This document shows positions 6,176 through 12,745 of a stretch of DNA of 12,745 bases, one piece after another. Every line of letters begins with the position of its first letter. Positions within the stretch are counted from its first letter, which is position 1. Source of the DNA: Chalciporus piperatus (lineage: Eukaryota > Basidiomycota > Agaricomycetes > Boletales > Boletaceae). The stretch is taken from contig JBBPTG010000447.1 in assembly GCA_038093975.1 (NCBI GenBank), positions 1 to 12,745 on the forward strand. The letters run 5' to 3'. The position numbers were made by a program, and so were the translations under genes. The notes beneath the pieces were generated by a model that saw only the letters and a list, made by a program, of their open reading frames with translations, had not been told where the DNA came from and did not search any database.

Positions 6176-9100
6176 ATGTCAGTATTTGAGCCACAGGTGG
6201 TCGTTTCTCTCCTTCGCAACTCGTCGCTCGTCGAACCCAAGGACCGCAAAGTGTTCCAAACCAAGTGGATGAACTCGGTGAGTGGTGGTGACATGGATGT
6301 CTGAATGTCTGAACTGATGTGTGATTCGTTACTTGACAAGGTAAACCGACGAGCGGATGTGTGGAGTAACCTACCTGAGTCCAGGAAGAGCCCTCGTCCA
6401 CGGTGCCAGCTCGAGTGGGAGTCGCAGGTCGTCGAATACATTAATTTCGTCTGGGACAAGACACGGCCACGGAAGAAGGGCAATGCGCCGGCGAAACTAA
6501 GCGTTGACGTGCCCATACATGGCCCGCGATTCATCCCGCCTTCCTATCTGCACCTTCGCAAGCGAACGGGAGTGCTTGACGTCAATCCAGAGACACAGTA
6601 TCTGAAACCGGTCAATATCATCCATCCGTTCTACTACCCGGAACTCGCCTGTTGTCCTCAGTGTCAATCCACTGATGTCGCTTGGGAAGGGTGGACTGGT
6701 ACTGGAGCTCGCGAACTGCACGGTGTTGTTCAGGATGAGGTGGCGTTGGGCTTGCAGTTGCGATGCACCGTGTGTAGGTTGAAACGGTGTGGGGTGGATT
6801 CAAGTAGTTCGTCGAAGGTGTTGGCCGAGCAGGTAGGGGAACAAACGACCAGCTTGGACACACCGTCGAGTGAGCCACAAGTGAACGGTACTAGTTATTG
6901 CTGTGCAACAACCAGCAGCGTCTACTGGAAATTATGGGAGCACTGGAAAATTCCACGTGAGTTGTGACGTACTCACCGCGCCGCCGTTCTGACTCTAACT
7001 CCACAAACTCGTGTTATCCAGGTGGCATTCCTATTTTCCTCCACCGCTGCGGGTTGACACGAGATCTCTTCAACCTCATCATCGAACTGCGACCTTCCTC
7101 AACATCAGGTGGAATGGGAGAGCAGATCAAACGTAAGCCCATTCTCAAGTAGTATCATACTGACCTGATCCTTTTCTAGAGCTCCATTTGCTAGAATATC
7201 ACCAACGCATGTTTGAGTACTTGACTAGGCTTGACGAGGTATCAGCGGGGCCCAAGACAGTGTCCTCCTTTTTTGGCAGTGGCCCCAAAGGCCTTCAAAC
7301 ATTCTCGGCCTTCGATGATCCACTGGGCTACAATGCTCGGTGTATATCAGCAGATATCATCTCAGAAATCTACCTTGAATTTGTCACGCGCGCACGGGAG
7401 CGCGAGTCCCAGTCGTATATGCAGTCATTAACAGGTAAGAATGCTTTTACAGTACGCAACACTATTGCAAGTGACTCACCGGTTGTAGTGATTTGTGGCT
7501 CCCTCGACAGCACATTCAAGGTATCGAACAAGGCGACTGTAACCAACAAGGACTGCGAGCGGTCAAAATATCTGAAAGGTGGTATCTTGAGCGTTCTCAA
7601 CGAGGAGAACGAAATCGTCGCTTGGGTCTGTACACGGTCCATCTGGTATCACGATTCAGAGTGATCTAACTGATTGCTCTTCACAGCGCTTCTGTCAGTC
7701 GAAGGCCAATGCGGAGATCCGAGAACTACTTACAGGAATAAGACAACGCATTCAGCTCCTTGGAAAACCGCTGCCAGAAATGTTCGTCAGTGACAACTGT
7801 TGCTTGGTAAGGAGTGCGATCACGGCCGCTTTTCCTGAAAGCGATTCTATTCAAGATGTTTGGCATTTTATTGCACGGTACGTCGTCTCTGTCACTCTCT
7901 AAATATAATTTGACATATGGTAACCAGGTACATGGCAACTATTCTAAACTCGAGCAAGAATCCTCATCGTGCTGCGGTCATGTCGGATGTTACAAATGCA
8001 ATACTCAAAAGACATGCCAGCGAGGGTGAGCAAGGGGCCGAATACTGGGATCGAGAAGAACAGGAGCAACGGCTCGTGGGTGCTTATGATAAGTGGGCGG
8101 CGAAAGGAACAGTATGGTCTGTTGCATCCGAGAAGGTAGGCTAATTATACTAGGACGGTTGTGAGCAGTCAAGATAATTTCTATTACTTAGGTTCATCAG
8201 GAACAGCTCAAACACGTCAGAAAAGGCTGCCTACAGCGCCGCCGACAGGACGTGCTGTCCGATGGAAGTCGCATAGAAGGATGCCATAAGGCATGGAATA
8301 CTCTCCAACGAGCGCAGCCAAGCGGCATCGTGATGCTTGCAGCCCTCAGTCACGATTTTGTTCATCGCCGCAATATTCGAATCGCGTCTCGCTGCTCCAA
8401 CAAGACACCATTCATCGCTTTGACAGCTGGATCTCATCATACCAACTTGACAGACGCCATCGCAAAACTTTATAATCGGCTACACACAGCAGATGCACGG
8501 TGTCTCCTGCTCGCTCTCCCTGAGCTTCAATTCGCTGACTCAGGCGAGACCTTTGGTCTAGTACCCTCAGAACATATCTCGACATTCGGCGGCCTCGTAA
8601 AGGAGGAAATCAATGAGTTCCAACTCGACATCCCCTTTCCTGAACCGGAGTCTCATGCTGAGACTAGCAGTAACCATACCGTCACCGAGCGCGCGATTCT
8701 CTCCAGCCGCGAGTTTATTTTCCAGGAACTTAACATCGATCCCAAGTTGCTTGACCTCCCGCAGGTCTCCGCTCGGCCGCAGATCATGCCAGAGCCCACT
8801 GTTCCAATTGTTGCTAAGCGAAAGGCAGAAGACACGCCATGTGATTCAGGTGAGGACGCAGCAGTCCTGAAGTACAATGTAAGTGTCGTGTTGACTCGCG
8901 CTAATAAATATTGAGTCCGTCACACCAGCAGCGCGTCAGCGAGCCTGAACGACATGTTGGAACACTTGAACACTTCTTCAAGCACTCGAACGACAACCCC
9001 CGCCCTCCGAAGTCAAGAAAAACCGAGTCCGCTGGCCTCGTGGCAGCAGCACTGCAGCCAAGCACTCAATTCGCAGACCCCTCCAGTATTGCTGCCCAGA

Positions 9101-10167
9101 TCACACCAGCACCAGCACCACCGGCCTCTTTCACCCCATCCACATTCGTCAATACATCTATAGATCTACTCGCAGCCCCACCCACCCAGGATCGCACTGA
9201 CCGCCAGACGCGATCCCAACATCTATTCCTGACTGCCACTGGCATCAATCCGGACTCCCTCGCAATCAAAGGCACCGACGAATTCCTCCTATTCATGGAG
9301 ATGCGCGCAGAGTTTCACTGGGTCTCGTACGAAATGACGTCGAAGAAATGGGTCGAGGTCACGCAGGAATACAATCGTCGACTGGTACAGAAGCTCGGTT
9401 CCGTGGTCGTTAGAAAGAATCCCCTCGCCCTGCTTCGCAAGCTGGGCGAGATGGAGGCGAGGTTGATCGAAAGAGTCCTACGGGATGACTTCAAGTGTAA
9501 GTACGTTCATTCGACATCACAATGCTTGCTCACACAATGTACTTCCAGCCAAACGAAACACCGAAACGTTCTGGCGACACCATTGCTTCGTCGTCAACCT
9601 CGTCAAGGCGAATACTGCGACTGGAAAAAAGGTAGGCGCGCTTCGTAAAACTTACTCTTGGCATTCGTTTTGCTGATATATCATTCACCACTTACTGTCC
9701 ATCAGTCCCGCAAGGTCCCTACGTGCTCCCGCTGCAAGACCATCATGTATCCCGGTCCGGAGAAGTCAACCACGAACCACAAACGTGGTATTTGCGCAGA
9801 CGGAGTCAGGTCAAAGCCAACGGCAGAAATGCCAGAGCTACCCCACTGGCCGCAGCCGCACGGCATCTTCTCAGACGGGACAAGATTCCATCCACAGGCC
9901 TTCCTCAAGATGGTGCAGGAAATCTACGAGATCACGGTCTCGGGCTCGGCTGATGGGCTCAGCGCGTTGCTCGTCGAGGCCCAGGCGTTCCTGTTAATGC
10001 TTGCTGCACGTCTCGTCATGCCTACGGACACGGACGGCCATCCTACAGTCGCTCTTTTCAAGCTCTACCCTGGTTTCGCGGTGGATGGATCCACTTCAAG
10101 CGACCGCATTGTCCAGTACGAGGGTGCCCAGTGTCTCCGCATTAACTATCTTGAACAGGAAGCATAA
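6176..10167 (+). CDS. RNase H-fold D-D-E transposase-like protein with zinc modules
   Basis: The model has 11 exons: 6176-6277, 6341-6956, 7022-7132, 7180-7434, 7489-7625, 7687-7877, 7928-8135, 8192-8878, 8929-9496, 9549-9631 and 9706-10167. It gives 1139 residues with all phases consistent and introns of 47-74 nt. Residues 138-179 form a C-C-x2-C...C-x2-C zinc-ribbon-like module after HPFYYPEL. A catalytic-like core follows: D368 in CGSLDSTFKV, D443 in VSDNC, D464-V-W-H467-x3-R, and E569 in SRIEGCHKAWNTLQRA. The D-D-E with W-H-x3-R between the second D and the E resembles MULE-type transposases. KRKAED is a probable nuclear signal. C993/C996/H1011/C1016 (C-x2-C...H-x4-C) form a C-terminal zinc module. 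No lesion is seen, so it may be active or domesticated. The N-terminal module recalls DUF6729-type proteins, from memory only. The context ATG at 6176 follows a CAG, so an upstream exon cannot be excluded. Confidence 0.78.
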
Positions 10168-10187
10168 ATCATGTTCTTCGAGTTTCC

Positions 10188-10362
10188 TCGTGTCTCGTCC
10201 GTGCGTCCTCGTCTTATTTTGTCCCATCATCTTGTCCGTCACATCTCGTCGTCTCGTCTCGTCCGTCACGTCTCGTCATCTCGTCGTCTCGTCCGTCTCG
10301 TCTCGTTGTCTCGTCCGTTGCGTCTCGTTGTTGTCTCGTCATGTCAGCTTCGTTGTCTCGTT
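10188..10362 (+). repeat. CTCGT-rich low-complexity tract
   Basis: Imperfect short-period repeats built from TCTCGTC, CGTCTCGT and CCGTCTCGT, with more than ten TCTCGT copies, begin just after the transposase-like stop codon. The period is irregular (5-12 bp) and the strand is strongly pyrimidine-biased. It may be the 3' UTR or a replication-slippage tract. Confidence 0.75.
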
Positions 10363-10537
10363 TAGCTACCACTCGTTTGCATTAGTTACTACTCGTTACT
10401 CATTTGCACAATGCCATTTCATGCCGTCTCTCGGGCGATGGTGAATGGGCACATTGTAGACACTGGGTGGTTGCTCACTTCGACCTTAGCGAAAATTCCC
10501 CTCCTCGGGCACAGCCACACGTCACGCCTCAGCAAAA

Positions 10538-10636
10538 GGTCGCGTTGGTCGCTCCGGCCCGCGCGGGCCAGCGGAGTTGGAATTATTGGTCGATGGGTCG
10601 TGATTGGTCGGATTGGTCGACCAATCGACCCCTGCG
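10538..10636 (+). repeat. GGTCG/ATTGGTCG cluster with a 16-bp palindrome
   Basis: GGTCG occurs at 10538, 10547, 10588, 10596, 10606 and 10615 (start positions), with inverted copies at 10618-10622 and 10626-10630. ATTGGTCG is present three times (10585, 10603, 10612). The last sits in the perfect palindrome GATTGGTCGACCAATC (10611-10626), which leads straight into the 11-bp inverted block CGACCCCTGCG. The cluster may be transposase-binding subterminal repeats. The ATTGG cores also equal inverted CCAAT boxes, so a DAK promoter role is the alternative. Confidence 0.65.
10556..10569. repeat. 14-bp GC-rich perfect palindrome
   Basis: GGCCCGCGCGGGCC is its own reverse complement and consists only of G and C. 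It lies inside the GGTCG cluster near the proposed right transposon end and could extrude or serve as a dimeric protein site. Confidence 0.8.
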
Positions 10637-10897
10637 CATGGCGGTGCTCCCGGTTGTCCGGCTTTCCATACAATTATGTAATGATGTGTCCCTCCTTCTA
10701 CCAAAGAAAACTCACAGGCAACTCACAGGCATGTTCCCGACTCCCATGCCACGCGACAAGGTCTGCTGACTTTCTGATGGCCGTAAGTTACATGGACCAT
10801 GCGGCTCACATACCCCGCATTCTCACAGAGATGCGTTATCTCCTCTCCGGACCCCCACCACGATCTTTCAGTGTTCACTTAGTATTCTTCGTTACCG

Positions 10898-12745
10898 ATG
10901 ACGGATAAGCACATCTTCGGCTCCGCAGAAGGGCTCGTTCTCGCCTCGCTGAGGGGAGCAGTAGCACAGAACCCAGCATTACGTCTGTACGTGTCCTCCT
11001 CGTCCAGACCTACTGAGGCCGACCGACCCCTATCCGCAACCCAGACATCCACAGACAAAAACAGCCTACGTAGCCCATCCGCCTGCATCCACCCGGATCG
11101 CTGTCATCTCAGGCGGCGGCGCTGGTCACGAACCTGCTCATGCAGGCTACACTGGTCACGGCATGCTCACCTCCTCTGTTTCCGGTGATATCTTTGCCAG
11201 CCCTAGTGCCAAGCAGATTCTAGCAGCCATCGAGTTTGCTGCATTCGCAGGTCTGGACAGCGAGAAAGGGGAAAGGGCAAGAGACGTGGTGATCGTGATC
11301 AACAATTACACGGGCGACAGACTTACCTTTGGACTTGCGATCGAACAAGCGCGAGCGAGATATCCCGGACTGAATATAACGTCCGTGCTCAATGCAGACG
11401 ATGTCTCGCTCCTGCCCCAGACCCGCGGAGAAGAATCAGAACCGAGTTTAGTGGGGCCAAGAGGACTTGGAGGTAATATTTTCGTGTGCAAGGTGTTAGG
11501 TGGTTACACGACCTTTGGAGCGATAGGAGGTGTGTCTACATCCCGTTGGTAGCGTTTTTCCGTTGAAGCTGACAACGTTACCAGCTTCGACGCCATCTAC
11601 GTCCCCCCGACCTACGCTCGAGCGGACGAAGCTACTTGGTGACGCACTCGTAGCTCATCTCAGAAGCATTGGTGCTACCCTAGGTCATTGCCACGTCCCT
11701 GGCCGGGCAGCCCACACCGGTGCGTTCCTAATCCAATCTGTATCAATGTACGAAAATCACGAATCACTCGCTGTTCTTTGGCAGCCTCTGAGCTCATTCC
11801 CACGTCAGACATAGAATTGGGACTTGGGCTCCACAACGAGCCAGGTGTACGTCGCGTCACGCTCACCTCCCCGGAGTGGCTCATAGGCGAGATGTCGCGT
11901 GTCGTTAGAGGGAGTGGTGGAGGTTGGCGAGGATCCGATATTTATATCGGTAGGTTGATTCAATTCGGGGAGAACCGGCCGTATATCCATGATTTCTAGA
12001 AAGGCAAGAACCGTATAACGCACAGGAGACTTGGATCCGCCCTGAAGACGAGACTGTGTTGTTTATCAATAACCTCGGTGGCATCTCGATGCTCGAGATG
12101 GGTGCTATAGTCGAACAAGTTGGAAAGGAACTTGGTAAGTCCCGGATTACTTTGGGTTCAAATGGACATGAATTAATAGTCGCTCCACTGTATGGTTAAG
12201 AATCGCACGGGATTGTCCCAGAACGAATTTACAGCGCGCCGTTCATGACGTCTCTCAATGCCCCCGGCTTCTCCATATCGCTTGTCAATGTCACGAGGGT
12301 TGAAGAGACCGTGAACGGTGCGTTGTTCCTGTCCTCCTCTTTCGTGCCTTTCCAACGAAACGATCTCTCCAGCCAACTTTCCTGATGACCCGATTGATTT
12401 ACTCGCCCTCCTCGATGCACCCACTGAAGCATTGTCTTGGGTTGGAGTGAAGGCGTGGCCGGGGCGGGGTGATCATCTCGTTTCCCGCAACCAGGACAAG
12501 GAGGCAGAGGCCGTAGAGTCACTCCAGTCGATCCGCCATTCCTTTGGCCCCACCCAATCGGCAACCCGTACAAGCAACAATCGAGATTTGGGAGGTTACA
12601 CTTGGACTGACCTTGGGTTTTCAGCGCAAGAAGTCGTGAGAGGCATTCGAGGTGCATGCGAGAGCGTGTTTTCAGCCGAACCAGACATGACGAGGTTCGA
12701 TACCATCGTCGGCGATGGCGACTGTGGTCATACATTCTCGGGTGG
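10898..12745 (+). CDS. Dihydroxyacetone kinase, 3' end outside the window
   Basis: ATP-dependent dihydroxyacetone (glyceraldehyde) kinase makes dihydroxyacetone phosphate in the cytosol for glycerol and methanol-type carbon use. The exon model is 10898-10986, 11045-11529, 11585-11719, 11785-11949, 12000-12134, 12201-12317 and 12373 to the edge, with frame consistent throughout and about 499 residues visible. The DAK1 domain shows ISGGGAGHEPAHAGYTG (51-67), FASPSAKQI, NNYTGD with D121, HCHVPGR, and LGLGLHNEPGV with H253, the expected covalent substrate histidine. INNLGG and FMTSLNAPGFS follow. The ATP-binding DAK2 domain begins before the edge, with the metal-binding DTIVGDGDCG motif (D485, D490, D492). 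Fungal family members are about 580-600 residues, so roughly the last 90-100 are missing. The second intron is ambiguous: the donor could be 11500 instead of 11530, changing 10 residues of a linker. No lesion is required. Confidence 0.92.

Larger units (their letters stand above)
4959..10650. mobile_element. Candidate two-gene DNA transposon (MULE-like)
   Basis: The interval is flanked directly by identical 12-bp repeats CGGTTGTCCGGC (4947-4958 and 10651-10662), as for a target-site duplication. Just inside, CGCAGGGGTCG (4971-4981) is repeated inverted as CGACCCCTGCG (10626-10636). Aligning the outermost 23 bp (4959-4981 against the complement of 10648-10626) gives 17 of 23 matches, leaving 2 extra bases at the right junction. 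Inside are the D-D-E transposase-like gene and the divergent 202-residue gene. GGTCG motifs cluster at both ends. MULE-type elements typically make 9-11 bp duplications, so 12 is near that range. Assignment is inference; only one copy is visible. Confidence 0.45.
10168..10897. other. Intergenic region before the DAK gene
   Basis: These 730 bp separate the transposase-like stop from the DAK start. The left third is CTCGT-rich low-complexity sequence. The middle has a GC-rich palindrome and ATTGGTCG/GGTCG repeats. The right part (after 10662) has a tandem CTCACAGGCA pair at 10711-10720 and 10722-10731. If the transposon model is right, only about 235 bp of host promoter remain upstream of DAK. 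The open frames crossing this region have no recognisable protein character. Confidence 0.6.

Noticed and set aside
4971..10636. KDZ (Kyakuja-Dileera-Zisupton) transposon assignment
   Set aside because: KDZ elements are common in basidiomycetes, but the catalytic context here (STFKV, SDNC, W-H-x3-R, SRIEGCHKAWN) does not look like theirs to me, so no such name was given.
10404..10908. 121- and 165-codon plus-strand frames before the DAK gene
   Set aside because: They cross low-complexity, palindromic and repeat sequence, show no protein character and end at or beyond the DAK start.
11549..11640. Frameshift (extra T near 11556) and pseudogene status for DAK
   Set aside because: A SFDAIY-like string in another frame suggested it, but splicing 11530-11584 gives an intact frame with TLERTKLLGDALVAHLRSIG, a better family match.
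12229..12735. 168-codon minus-strand frame at the right edge
   Set aside because: It lies opposite DAK exons with diagnostic motifs (FMTSL, VGDGDCG) on the plus strand; its own translation is unrecognisable.

Overview
The window looks like accessory chromosome from a filamentous basidiomycete, probably an agaricomycete. Three of the four complete or near-complete genes are cut by many 47-74 nt GT-AG introns. The gene set (Ty3/gypsy Gag, alpha-kinase, intron-rich transposase-like protein, eukaryotic dihydroxyacetone kinase) also fits that group. All gene models were assembled by hand from splice signals and reading frame.

Layout. Positions 1 to about 1516 (minus strand) are the 5' part of a Ty3/gypsy LTR retrotransposon: a gag reading frame running off the left edge, an unusual AUG-free leader, a Tf1-like self-priming signature and an LTR with a TATA box. 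Positions 1902-4707 (plus) encode an 815-residue alpha-kinase in 8 exons, with an N-terminal cysteine cluster and a 33-bp tandem repeat coding for Ser/Pro/Arg repeats. Positions 5239-5847 (minus) encode a 202-residue, intronless, unrecognised protein with a SUMO-interaction-like motif and a basic tail. It is divergent from a large plus-strand gene (6176-10167, 11 exons, 1139 residues) that resembles an RNase H-fold D-D-E transposase with two Cys/His zinc modules. Positions 10898-12745 (plus, open at the right edge) encode a dihydroxyacetone kinase: all of the DAK1 domain and the start of DAK2.

Main discovery candidate. The divergent pair at 5239-10167 is bracketed by a 12-bp identical direct repeat (4947-4958 and 10651-10662). 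Just inside it lies an 11-bp identical inverted block (4971-4981 and 10626-10636) within weakly matching termini, and both ends carry clusters of GGTCG. I read this as a possible 5.7-kb two-gene DNA transposon (about 4959-10650), MULE-like in its D-D-E plus W-H-x3-R layout and in its target-duplication size. It would sit between the alpha-kinase and DAK genes. This is inference from short repeats and needs comparison with empty sites or other copies.

Genes as a system: the alpha-kinase and DAK genes look like host genes with no evident functional link. The transposase-like gene and the SUMO-motif gene share a 328-bp divergent promoter and may act together. No complete tRNA, rRNA or CRISPR was seen.
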